Positions 7,695 to 15,457 of a stretch of DNA of 28,413 nucleotides are shown in pieces. A program made the position numbers and the translations under genes. This DNA is from REEB85 sp018971455. Its GTDB lineage: Bacteria; Pseudomonadota; Alphaproteobacteria; Acetobacterales; Acetobacteraceae. Numbering within the stretch: the stretch's first letter is position 1; every line of letters starts with the position of its first letter. The notes under the pieces were generated by a model. That model was not told the origin of the DNA, searched no databases, and saw only the letters and a program-made list of their open reading frames with translations. The DNA is taken from the NCBI GenBank assembly GCA_028871195.1, contig JAGWNT010000048.1, forward strand, positions 1-28,413, read 5' to 3'.

Positions 7695-7724
7695 AAAAAC
7701 ATAAGACCGGCCTTGCGGCCGGTC
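7695..7724 (-). terminator. Intrinsic terminator of the alpha operon
   Basis: GACCGGCC (7705-7712) and GGCCGGTC (7717-7724) form a perfect 8-bp stem with a TTGC loop (plus-strand reading). On the minus strand the stem is followed by TTATGTTTTT, an imperfect U-tract. It lies 28 nt after the rplQ stop codon, where the operon is expected to end, and 7-17 nt before the rarA start. Confidence 0.82.
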
Positions 7725-7752
7725 CATGCTCAGCGCACCGATTGCGGCAGGC

Positions 7753-8175
7753 TTATTCGCTTTCGGAATCGGCCGCCACTTCCGGCTTGGGCCCGCTATC
7801 CAGCCCCTTGGCCGAGGGATCGCGGTCGATCAGCTCGATCACCGCCATGTCCGCGGCGTCGCCCTGGCGCATGCCGGCCTTCAGCACGCGGGTGTAACCG
7901 CCCTTGCGGTCCCTATAGCGCTCGGCCAGGGCGCCGAACAGCTTGGCGACCATGACATCGTCGCGCAGCTGGGCGTAGGCCTGCCGGCGGGCATGCAGGC
8001 CGCCGCGCTTGCCGAGCGTGATCAGCTTCTCGGCGACCGGGCGCAATTCCTTGGCCTTCGGCAGCGTGGTGGTGATCTGCTCGTGCTTGAGCAGCGCATG
8101 GGCCATGTTGCGGAACATGGCGGCGCGGTGGCTGGTGGTGACGCCGAGCTTGCGGCCGGCTAGTCCATGACGCAT
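7753..8175 (-). CDS. rplQ: 50S ribosomal protein L17
   Basis: L17 is a large-subunit protein placed near the exit of the peptide tunnel. The 140 residues begin MRHGLAGRKLGVTTSHRAAM, the family signature, and contain RNMAHALLKHEQITTTLPKA and GGYTRVLKAG. The length exceeds that of E. coli L17 (127) because of a Ser/Glu/Asp-rich C-terminal tail (PKPEVAADSESE). The gene follows rpoA by 27 nt, is the last gene of the alpha operon, and is closed by the terminator at 7695-7724. Confidence 0.98.
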   Translation of the reverse strand: MRHGLAGRKLGVTTSHRAAMFRNMAHALLKHEQITTTLPKAKELRPVAEKLITLGKRGGLHARRQAYAQLRDDVMVAKLFGALAERYRDRKGGYTRVLKAGMRQGDAADMAVIELIDRDPSAKGLDSGPKPEVAADSESE

Positions 8176-8202
8176 CGAATCAAACTCCCTGGTCGGATCG
8201 GT

Positions 8203-9234
8203 TCAGAACGGCTCGTCGAGCCGCTTGGCCAGATCCTCGACATTCTCCGGCGGCCAGCCGAACACCGTCATGCCGAGCGAGAGCCCCATGGAGGACAGCA
8301 CCTCCTTGATCTCGTTCAGCGACTTGCGGCCGAAATTCGGCGTGCGCAGCATCTCCTGCTCGCTCTTCTGAACGAGGTCACCAATATAGACGATGTTGTC
8401 GTTCTTCAGGCAGTTCGCGCTGCGGACGGACAGCTCGAGCTCATCGACCTTGCGCAGCAGGTTGCGGTTGAACGGCAGGTCGTCCTGCGGTTCCTCCGCG
8501 CGGGCCTGCTGGGGCTCGTCGAAGTTGATGAACATCGAGAGCTGGTCCTGCAGGATGCGCGCGGCCAGCGCCACCGCGTCCTCCGGCGTCACCGCGCCGT
8601 TGGTCTCCAGCGTCAGCAGCAGCTTGTCGTAATCGGTGCGCTGGCCGACGCGGGTCGGCTCGACCTTGTAGGAGACGCGGCGCACCGGCGAGTAGATGGC
8701 ATCGACCGGGATCAGGCCGATCGGCGCATCCTCGGGCCGGTTGGCGCTGGACGGCTCGTAGCCGCGCCCCTGCTCGACCGTGAACTCCATGCCGAGCTTG
8801 ATGCCGTCATCGAGCGTGCAGATCACCAGCTCGGGGTTCATCACCTCGATGTCGTGCCCGGTCTGGATCGCGCCGGCCTTGACCTCGCCCGGGCCGGTGG
8901 CCGTCAGCGTCATGCGCTTCGGGCCATCGCCGTGCATGCGCAAGGCAAGCTGCTTCACGTTCAGCACGATGTCGGTCACATCCTCGCGCACGCCTGGAAT
9001 GCTGCTGAACTCATGCAGCACGCCATCGATCTGCACCGAGGTCACGGCGGCGCCCTGCAGCGAGGAGAGCAGGATGCGGCGCAGCGCATTGCCCAGCGTC
9101 ATGCCGAAGCCGCGCTCCAGCGGTTCGGCGATGACGGTGGCGACGCGCGCCGGATCCGAACCCGGCTCGACATCGAGCTTCTCGGGCTTGATCAGGGCCT
9201 GCCAGTTTTTTTGAAGGACGGCGTTCAATCGCAT
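8203..9234 (-). CDS. rpoA: DNA-directed RNA polymerase subunit alpha
   Basis: The 343-residue alpha subunit dimerises to nucleate RNA polymerase assembly and contacts UP elements and activators. The N-terminal domain carries EPLERGFGMTLGNALRRILL (38-57). The C-terminal domain contains ELSVRSANCLKNDNIVYIGD and LRTPNFGRKSLNEIKEVL, including the Arg, Asn and Cys that in E. coli contact DNA. The start MRLNAVLQKNW was chosen because it begins 4 nt after the rpsK stop and matches the family N-terminus; upstream in-frame codons lie inside rpsK. Codons for Gln8-Lys-Asn include a run of seven A (minus strand), the longest homopolymer I noticed in this gene. Confidence 0.98.
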   Translation of the reverse strand: MRLNAVLQKNWQALIKPEKLDVEPGSDPARVATVIAEPLERGFGMTLGNALRRILLSSLQGAAVTSVQIDGVLHEFSSIPGVREDVTDIVLNVKQLALRMHGDGPKRMTLTATGPGEVKAGAIQTGHDIEVMNPELVICTLDDGIKLGMEFTVEQGRGYEPSSANRPEDAPIGLIPVDAIYSPVRRVSYKVEPTRVGQRTDYDKLLLTLETNGAVTPEDAVALAARILQDQLSMFINFDEPQQARAEEPQDDLPFNRNLLRKVDELELSVRSANCLKNDNIVYIGDLVQKSEQEMLRTPNFGRKSLNEIKEVLSSMGLSLGMTVFGWPPENVEDLAKRLDEPF

Positions 9235-9238
9235 GGGA

Positions 9239-9634
9239 TCACACCCGCCGCCGCTTGCGCGGGCGGCAGCCATTATGGGGAACCGGCGTCATGTCGCGGA
9301 TGGTGGTGATCGAGAAGCCGACCGCCTGCAGCGCGCGCAGCGCGCTCTCGCGGCCCGACCCGGGGCCGCTCACCTCGATCTCCAGCGTCTCCATGCCGTG
9401 CTCACGGGCCTTCTTGCCGGCATCCTCGGCGGCGACCTGGGCGGCATAGGGGGTGGATTTGCGGCTGCCCTTGAAGCCCTGGCTGCCGGCCGACGACCAG
9501 GCGATGGCGTTGCCCTGCGCATCGGTGATGGTGATCATCGTGTTGTTGAAGGTCGCGGCCACGTGGGCGACGCCGGAACTGATGTTCTTGCGCTCCTTCT
9601 TGCGGGTGCGCGCGGCGGTGGCGGTCTTGGCCAT
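9239..9634 (-). CDS. rpsK: 30S ribosomal protein S11
   Basis: S11 lies on the small-subunit platform near the E-site mRNA path. The 131 residues contain NISSGVAHVAATFNNTMITI, QGNAIAWSSAG, FKGSRKSTPYAAQVAAE and the terminal TPVPHNGCRPRKRRRV, all standard for the family. The length is close to E. coli S11 (129). It is separated from rpsM by 90 nt holding a perfect 9-bp inverted repeat. It is only 4 nt from rpoA, so rpoA translation is probably coupled to it. Confidence 0.98.
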   Translation of the reverse strand: MAKTATAARTRKKERKNISSGVAHVAATFNNTMITITDAQGNAIAWSSAGSQGFKGSRKSTPYAAQVAAEDAGKKAREHGMETLEIEVSGPGSGRESALRALQAVGFSITTIRDMTPVPHNGCRPRKRRRV

Positions 9635-9661
9635 GGAATCTGGTCCTGTTCAAGTATGTGG

Positions 9662-9695
9662 CATGGCCGGCCCGGCGTCCCGGAACCCGGCCATG
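9662..9695 (-). promoter_or_regulatory. Hairpin between rpsM and rpsK
   Basis: CATGGCCGG (9662-9670) and CCGGCCATG (9687-9695) are perfect inverted repeats enclosing 16 nt, which contain an inner CCGG/CCGG pairing. On the transcript it lies 28 nt upstream of the rpsK start and has no U-tract after it. It is therefore more likely an RNA processing or attenuation structure than an intrinsic terminator. The function is unknown. Confidence 0.5.
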
Positions 9696-9724
9696 ACGAT
9701 ATGCAGGCGACGACGCGAAGACGG

Positions 9725-10102
9725 TTACTTCGTCACTTTCTTCTTGCCGGCGATGGCGACCGACTTGCCCTTGCGGGTGCGCGCGTTGGTGTGCGTGCGC
9801 TGGCCGTGCACGGGCAGGCCACGGCGATGGCGCAGGCCGCGATAGCAGCCAAGGTCCATCAGCCGCTTGATGTTCATCGCCACCTCGCGGCGCAGATCAC
9901 CCTCGACGCGATAGTCGCGATCGACCATCTCGCGGATCTTCAGCACTTCCTCGTCGGAAAGCTGGTTGACCCGGCGCTCGTCCGGGATGCCGAGCTTGGT
10001 GCAGATCTCCTGCGCCTTCGCCGGACCGATGCCGAAGATATAACGCAGACTGATAGTCACCCGCTTGTTGGTCGGGATATTCACGCCGGCAATACGCGCC
10101 AC
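9725..10102 (-). CDS. rpsM: 30S ribosomal protein S13
   Basis: S13 lies in the small-subunit head and contacts tRNA and the large subunit. The product MARIAGVNIPTNKRVTIS has 125 residues and the family signature RGLRHRRGLPVHGQRTHTNA near the C-terminus. I place the start at the GTG (10102) rather than the ATG two codons upstream. GGAG lies 9 nt before the GTG but only 3 nt before the ATG, and the GTG gives the N-terminus MARIAGVNIP usual for the family. It is the first gene of the alpha operon, with its own promoter and structured leader. rpsD does not follow rpsK here, as is usual in alphaproteobacteria. Confidence 0.96.
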   Translation of the reverse strand: MARIAGVNIPTNKRVTISLRYIFGIGPAKAQEICTKLGIPDERRVNQLSDEEVLKIREMVDRDYRVEGDLRREVAMNIKRLMDLGCYRGLRHRRGLPVHGQRTHTNARTRKGKSVAIAGKKKVTK

Positions 10103-10121
10103 GCCCATTCACTCCTTCAAC

Positions 10122-10269
10122 GTCAGGCGGACGCCTGACCGGACACCAAGCCGGGATCGCTCCCGGTCTTCCCGATGCCGCCGGCATCGGGATTATTCAT
10201 TGCCTGCGGTTCCGAAGTTGAACCCCTGAGGCTGTGGGAAAGCAATGCGCGAGGCCCCGCGGAGCGGGG
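10122..10269 (-). promoter_or_regulatory. Highly structured 5' leader of the alpha operon
   Basis: Between the promoter and rpsM the transcript can form a row of stems. In transcript order they are as follows. CCCCGC/GCGGGG (10255-10269). A longer-range CATTGC/GCAATG stem (10198-10203 with 10242-10247) that encloses GGTTC/GAACC (10208-10212 with 10220-10224). A perfect 9-bp stem (10171-10179 with 10183-10191). A perfect 6-bp stem (10151-10156 with 10161-10166). A perfect 7-bp stem (10122-10128 with 10133-10139), ending 5 nt before the GGAG ribosome binding site. None has a U-tract. A ribosomal-protein autoregulatory site is a reasonable inference; the ligand is unknown. Confidence 0.6.
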
Positions 10270-10286
10270 TCCCGACAAGGTCGCGC

Positions 10287-10314
10287 ACTATAGCCGCGGT
10301 TTCGGCAGAGTCAA
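10287..10314 (-). promoter_or_regulatory. Predicted sigma70 promoter of the alpha operon
   Basis: TTGACT (10309-10314) and TATAGT (10287-10292) on the minus strand match the consensus hexamers at five of six positions each, with a 16-nt spacer. The -35 contains the adk TGA stop codon (10311-10313). Transcription would start near 10280, giving an rpsM leader of about 178 nt. This is among the best matches to consensus I found in the window. Confidence 0.75.
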
Positions 10315-11011
10315 CGCGACGACATCAACTTTTCGTGATCTCCGGCCGCCCTGGCAGCCGCCCCGGGCACCCTGTCGAGCACGGCCACCAGCTCCGCGCT
10401 CACCTGGTCGATATCGGCCATGCCGTCCACCTGGTAGAGGCGCCCCTGCGCGGCATAATGCGGCAGGATCGGCGCCGTCTGGCGGTGATAGGCCTCGAGC
10501 CGGGCGGTCACCGTCTCGCGCCGGTCATCGGCCCGGCGGGTGAACTCCGTGCTGCCGCACACGTCGCAAACGCCCTGGGCGCGCGGGCGATGGAAGCTGT
10601 CATGGTATCCTGCCCCGCATTTGGCGCAGGTGTAGCGGCCGGCGATGCGCTCTATCAGTGCCGCGTCATCCACCCGCAGCTCGATCACCGCGTCGAGGTG
10701 CAGCCCCTTGGCGGCGAGCATGGCGTCCAGCGCCTGGGCCTGCGGCACGGTGCGCGGGAAGCCGTCCAGGATGAAGCCCTGCGCGCAATCCGGCTTGCTG
10801 ATGCGCTGCGCCAGGATGCGCACCAGGATGTCGTCGGACACCAGCTGGCCCGCCTCCATCACGGCCTTGGCCTCGCGGCCGATCGCGCTGCCCGCGGCCA
10901 CCTCGGCGCGCAGCATGTCCCCGGTCGAGACCTGAACGATGCCGTAGCGCTCCTGCAGCCGCTTCGCTTGAGTCCCCTTGCCGGCTCCTGGCGGTCCTAG
11001 AAGGACTAGAT

Positions 11012-11015
<4 letters not shown>
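10311..11015 (-). CDS. adk: Adenylate kinase with zinc-type LID domain
   Basis: Adk interconverts 2 ADP with ATP and AMP in the cytosol. The 234 residues show the P-loop GPPGAGKGT (7-15), the AMP-binding STGDMLR (30-36), and FILDGFPRT (81-89). The long-form LID has four cysteines at 130, 133, 150 and 153 (CAKC and CDVC), a structural zinc site seen in Gram-positive and some proteobacterial enzymes but not in E. coli. The start is TTG at 11015, overlapping the secY TGA as TTGA, with a GGGGAGGGG ribosome binding site just upstream. The N-terminus MNLVLLGPPGAG fits the family. The C-terminus is about 20 residues longer than in E. coli (214). It ends the str-S10-spc cluster. Confidence 0.96.
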
Positions 11016-12358
<1,343 letters not shown>

Positions 12359-12381
12359 CGTGCTGTCCTTCTCATGCAAGC

Positions 12382-12408
12382 GGCGCCGACGGAGATTCCG
12401 AGGGCGCC
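12382..12408 (-). promoter_or_regulatory. Hairpin in the rplO-secY spacer
   Basis: GGCGCC (12382-12387) pairs with GGCGCC (12403-12408). Inside, CGGA (12390-12393) pairs with TCCG (12397-12400) around a GAT loop, with a GA/AG internal loop between the two stems. It lies 24 nt upstream of the secY start in the 106-nt rplO-secY spacer, one of the longest spacers in the str-S10-spc cluster. No U-tract follows. It may tune read-through into secY or protect mRNA; this is inference. Confidence 0.4.
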
Positions 12409-12464
12409 GCCAGCTCTGTTCTACGCCACCGCACCTCCCGGGGGAAGCGCGGGGATCACGTCCG

Positions 12465-12953
12465 TCAGGCCGCCGGCGCGGCCTCGGGCTTGGCCTGCGT
12501 CGTCGTCACGCTGCCGCCCGCCTGCTCGATCGCGGCCACCGCCGCCGCCGATGCGCCGGAGACGGTGATGGTCACCGCGCGCGCCAGCTCGCCCGTCGCG
12601 AGCAGCCGCACGCCGGCCACCTTGCCGCCGCGCACCAGTCCGGCCTCGCGCAGCGTGTCCTCGGTGATCGGCTGGGCGGCGTCGATCCGCCCGGCCTCGA
12701 TCGCCTTGGCCAGCGCGCCCAGATTCACCGGCGCATATTCCTTGCGGAAGATGTTGGTGAAGCCGCGCTTCGGCAGCCGGCGATAGATCGGCAGCTGGCC
12801 GCCCTCGAACCCATTCAGCGCAACACCTTCGCGCGCCTTCTGGCCCTTGACGCCCTTGCCGGAGGTCTTGCCCTTTCCCGAGCCGATGCCGCGCCCGAGA
12901 CGCTTGGATTTCAGGCGCGAGCCGTCATTGTCGCGCAGATCATTGAGCTTCAT
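12465..12953 (-). CDS. rplO: 50S ribosomal protein L15
   Basis: L15 is a late-assembling large-subunit protein. The product MKLNDLRDNDGSRLKSKRLG has 162 residues and includes RGIGSGKGKTSGKGVKGQKA and FEGGQLPIYRRLPKRGF, the family signatures. The second of two in-frame ATGs (12953) was chosen. The GAGGGG ribosome binding site is only 1 nt from the first ATG but 7 nt from the second, and the family normally starts MKLN. The C-terminus has an Ala/Pro-rich tail (TTTQAKPEAAPAA) beyond the E. coli length of 144. Confidence 0.97.
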   Translation of the reverse strand: MKLNDLRDNDGSRLKSKRLGRGIGSGKGKTSGKGVKGQKAREGVALNGFEGGQLPIYRRLPKRGFTNIFRKEYAPVNLGALAKAIEAGRIDAAQPITEDTLREAGLVRGGKVAGVRLLATGELARAVTITVSGASAAAVAAIEQAGGSVTTTQAKPEAAPAA

Positions 12954-12980
12954 TGCCATTCCCCTCTGCCCCGACCTGCG

Positions 12981-13181
12981 TCAGGACAGCTCCTCCACCT
13001 TCACCAGATGGGCCACCTTGCGGATCATGCCGCGCACCGAGGGCGTATCCTCGAGCTCGCGCATACGGCGGATCTTGTTCAGGCCGAGCCCAATCAACGT
13101 CTCCTTCTGGCCCGGCTTGCGGCCGGCCACGGAGGCGATCTGGGTTACCCGAACGCGGCCCTTCGCGTCTGTCTCAGGCAT
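12981..13181 (-). CDS. rpmD: 50S ribosomal protein L30
   Basis: L30 is a small large-subunit protein of the bacterial L30/eukaryotic L7 family. The 66 residues contain RVTQIASVAGRKPGQKETLIG and LGLNKIRRMRELEDTPSVRGM, the core of the family. The N-terminal MPETDAKG is a short extension relative to E. coli (59 residues). Its ATG lies inside the end of rpsE, overlapping by 8 nt, so the two are probably translationally coupled. Confidence 0.97.
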   Translation of the reverse strand: MPETDAKGRVRVTQIASVAGRKPGQKETLIGLGLNKIRRMRELEDTPSVRGMIRKVAHLVKVEELS

Positions 13182-13755
13182 CGGCCGTCTCCTGCGATGC
13201 TGCCGGCTGGTCGCGCTTGCCGAGCAGGTCGGTCACCTTCTTGCCGCGGCGGGTCGCCACCGAGCGCGGGCTGGCGCACCGCGCCAGCGCGTCGAACGTC
13301 GCCTTGACCATGTTGTGCGGGTTGCGGCTGCCGATGCTCTTGGCCACCACATCGCCGATGCCCAGCGTCTCGAACACGGCGCGCATCGGGCCGCCGGCGA
13401 TGATGCCGGTGCCCGCGGCGGCACTGCGCAGCACCACCGTGCCGGCGCCGAAATGCCCCTGCACGTCGTGGTGCAGCGTGCGGCCTTCCTTCATCGGCAC
13501 GCGGATCATCGTGCGCTTGGCCCGCTCGGTCGCCTTGCGGATCGCCTCCGGCACCTCGCGCGCCTTGCCGGCGCCGAAGCCGACGCGGCCCTTCTGGTCG
13601 CCCACCACCACCAGGGCAGCGAACGCGAAACGTCGGCCGCCCTTCACCACCTTGGCCACGCGGTTGATGGTGACCAGCTTGTCCATCAGGTCGTCGCCGC
13701 CATCGCGCTCGCGATCGCGTCCGCCGCCCCGGCCCTCTCTCGGTTCCCGTGCCAT
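13174..13755 (-). CDS. rpsE: 30S ribosomal protein S5
   Basis: S5 contributes to decoding accuracy and mRNA helicase activity at the mRNA entry channel. The 193 residues have the S5 double-stranded RNA-binding domain with LVTINRVAKVVKGGRRFAFA, VVVGDQKGRVGFGAGKA and REVPEAIRKATERAKR. The C-terminal domain has GTGIIAGGPMRAVFE and SIGSRNPHNMVKAT. An Arg/Gly/Asp-rich N-terminal extension of about 22 residues makes it longer than E. coli S5 (167). The start is supported by GAGGGA upstream. It overlaps the rpmD start by 8 nt. Confidence 0.98.
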   Translation of the reverse strand: MAREPREGRGGGRDRERDGGDDLMDKLVTINRVAKVVKGGRRFAFAALVVVGDQKGRVGFGAGKAREVPEAIRKATERAKRTMIRVPMKEGRTLHHDVQGHFGAGTVVLRSAAAGTGIIAGGPMRAVFETLGIGDVVAKSIGSRNPHNMVKATFDALARCASPRSVATRRGKKVTDLLGKRDQPAASQETADA

Positions 13756-13766
13756 GCTGCTTTCCC

Positions 13767-14129
13767 TCAGAAGGCCAGACCGCCCTCACGGGCGGCTTCG
13801 GCCAGCGCCTTCACGCGACCATGATAGAGATAGGCGCCGCGATCGAAGACGACGGCCGTCACACCGGCCGCAATCGCCCGCTCGGCCACCAGCTTGCCGA
13901 CCGCCGAGGCGGCCTCCTTGTCGGCGCCGCCCTTCAGCGCCTCGCGCAGGCCGCGATCGAGGCTCGAGGCCGCGGCCAGCGTGCGGCCGGCGGCATCGTC
14001 GATCACCTGGGCATAGATGTGCTTGCCCGAACGGAACACGGACAGCCGCGGACGGCCCGCCGACTTCCGGCGCAGCTGGAAGCGCAGGCGCGTGCGCCGG
14101 CGCTGCTGCAGATCCTTGCTATCGCTCAT
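13767..14129 (-). CDS. rplR: 50S ribosomal protein L18
   Basis: L18 binds 5S rRNA in the central protuberance. The 120 residues begin MSDSKDLQQRRRTRLRFQL and contain RPRLSVFRSGKHIYAQVIDD, ASAVGKLVAERAIAAGV and the terminal VFDRGAYLYHGRVKALAEAA, the family pattern. The start overlaps the last base of the rplF TAA stop (TAATG), which fixes it and suggests coupled translation. Upstream in-frame codons belong to rplF in another frame. Confidence 0.98.
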   Translation of the reverse strand: MSDSKDLQQRRRTRLRFQLRRKSAGRPRLSVFRSGKHIYAQVIDDAAGRTLAAASSLDRGLREALKGGADKEAASAVGKLVAERAIAAGVTAVVFDRGAYLYHGRVKALAEAAREGGLAF

Positions 14130-14662
14130 TACTTTTTCTTGCCTTCCTTGCGGCGGATCGCCTCGCCCTCGAACTTGACGCCCTTGCCCTTGTACGGCTC
14201 GGGCGGACGCCAGGCGCGGATTTCCGCGCAGACCTGGCCCACCAGCCGCTTGTCCACGCCCTCGACCTTGATCGAGGTGGGCTTCTCGCACGTCACCTTG
14301 ATGCCGGCCGGAATCGCATAGACCACGTCATGCGAGAAGCCGAGATTGATCACCAGGTTGCTGCCATTGACAGCCGCACGATAGCCGGTGCCGGTGATCT
14401 CCAGCGTCTTGGCGTAACCGGTGGAGACGCCCTTGACCATGTTAGCCACCAGCGCGCGGGTGGTGCCCCACATCATCCGCGCCGGCGCCGAATTGCCGCG
14501 CGGGGCGATGCTGACACGCCCGCCCTCCACCTTGGTATCCACCCGGTCGGTGAGCGGCAGGGACAGCTCGCCGAGCTTGCCCTTCACCGTCAGCGTGCCG
14601 GCGGCCATCGCCACCTGCACGCCTGCCGGGATCTCTACGGGATATTTGCCGACGCGCGACAT
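14129..14662 (-). CDS. rplF: 50S ribosomal protein L6
   Basis: L6 lies near the factor-binding site of the large subunit, beside the sarcin-ricin loop. The 177 residues begin MSRVGKYPVEIPAGVQVAM, include GTTRALVANMVKGVSTGY and the second repeat unit, and end with the signature EIRAWRPPEPYKGKGVKF. The length equals that of E. coli L6. The start has a GAGGAGG ribosome binding site 7-8 nt upstream, which lies in the end of rpsH. Confidence 0.98.
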   Translation of the reverse strand: MSRVGKYPVEIPAGVQVAMAAGTLTVKGKLGELSLPLTDRVDTKVEGGRVSIAPRGNSAPARMMWGTTRALVANMVKGVSTGYAKTLEITGTGYRAAVNGSNLVINLGFSHDVVYAIPAGIKVTCEKPTSIKVEGVDKRLVGQVCAEIRAWRPPEPYKGKGVKFEGEAIRRKEGKKK

Positions 14663-14675
14663 GCCGCGATCCTCC

Positions 14676-15074
14676 TCAGAACACGCGGCAGAGGACTTCG
14701 CCGCCAACATTGGCAGCGCGGGCCTCGGCGTCGCTCAGCACCCCGCGGGGGGTGGACAGAATGGAGATGCCCAGGCCCGCATAGACCCGCGGCAGCTCCT
14801 TGATCTTGGAATAGACCCGCCTTCCCGGACGCGAGACGCGGGTGATCTCCTTGATGACCGGCTCGCCCTCGCTGTATTTCAGCTCGATGCGCAGCTGGCT
14901 GATGCCCGGCTTCACCTCCTCGGCGGTGAAGCCGCGGATGAAGCCCTCGCGCTTGAGCGCATCGAGCACATTGGCCCGCAACATCGAAGCCGGCGCCACG
15001 CAATTGGCGTGACGCGCGCGCTGCGCGTTGCGGATACGGGTGAGCATATCGCCCAGTGGATCAGACATCGACAT
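14676..15074 (-). CDS. rpsH: 30S ribosomal protein S8
   Basis: S8 binds the central domain of 16S rRNA and in E. coli represses the spc operon by binding its mRNA near rplE. The 132 residues begin MSMSDPLGDMLTRIRNAQRA and end with STPRGVLSDAEARAANVGGE, which includes the conserved rRNA-binding serine/threonine-proline segment. The first ATG was chosen because AAGGGAG lies 7 nt upstream. The gene follows rpsN by 12 nt. I could not identify an S8-binding helix in the mRNA by eye. Confidence 0.98.
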   Translation of the reverse strand: MSMSDPLGDMLTRIRNAQRARHANCVAPASMLRANVLDALKREGFIRGFTAEEVKPGISQLRIELKYSEGEPVIKEITRVSRPGRRVYSKIKELPRVYAGLGISILSTPRGVLSDAEARAANVGGEVLCRVF

Positions 15075-15086
15075 GGCGGCGCTCCC

Positions 15087-15392
15087 TTACCAGCTCGCCT
15101 TGACCATGCCGGGGATCTGCCCGGCATTGGCGAGGTCGCGCAGCGCAATGCGGCACAGGCGGAACTTGCGATAATTCGACCGCGAGCGCCCCGTCAGCTC
15201 GCAGCGCAGGCGCACCCGCACCTTCGCTCCGTTGCGCGGCAGCTCGGCAAGCTTCATCGTCGCGTCGAAACGATCCTCGACGGGCAGAGTGCGGTCCATC
15301 ACGATCGCCTTGAGCGCGGCGCGCTTGCCCTTGTCACGGGCCGCCATACGCTCGCGCTTGGCATTGCGATTGACGGCAGATGTCTTGGCCAT
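15087..15392 (-). CDS. rpsN: 30S ribosomal protein S14 (zinc-independent long form)
   Basis: S14 lies in the small-subunit head. The 101 residues (MAKTSAVNRNAKRERMAARD through IPGMVKASW) equal the E. coli length. They carry the RCELTGRSRSNYRKFRLCRI block but not the paired CxxC motifs of the short zinc form, so this is the C-minus long type. The start has GGAGGA about 10 nt upstream; an in-frame codon 18 positions earlier is not supported by the family. Confidence 0.98.
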   Translation of the reverse strand: MAKTSAVNRNAKRERMAARDKGKRAALKAIVMDRTLPVEDRFDATMKLAELPRNGAKVRVRLRCELTGRSRSNYRKFRLCRIALRDLANAGQIPGMVKASW

Positions 15393-15457
15393 CCTGTCTT
15401 GTCCTCCGGAACCTGCCGGCTTTCGGCCAGCGGTTTTCCCAACCAAAAGGCGTGAAC

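Noticed and set aside
7689..7727. rarA start 13 codons upstream (MDRPQGRSYVF)
   Set aside because: It would place coding sequence through the terminator hairpin, and RarA homology begins after the later methionine.
8203..10102. Absence of rpsD from the alpha operon and of rpmJ after secY
   Set aside because: Both are usual in alphaproteobacteria, so not counted as anomalies.
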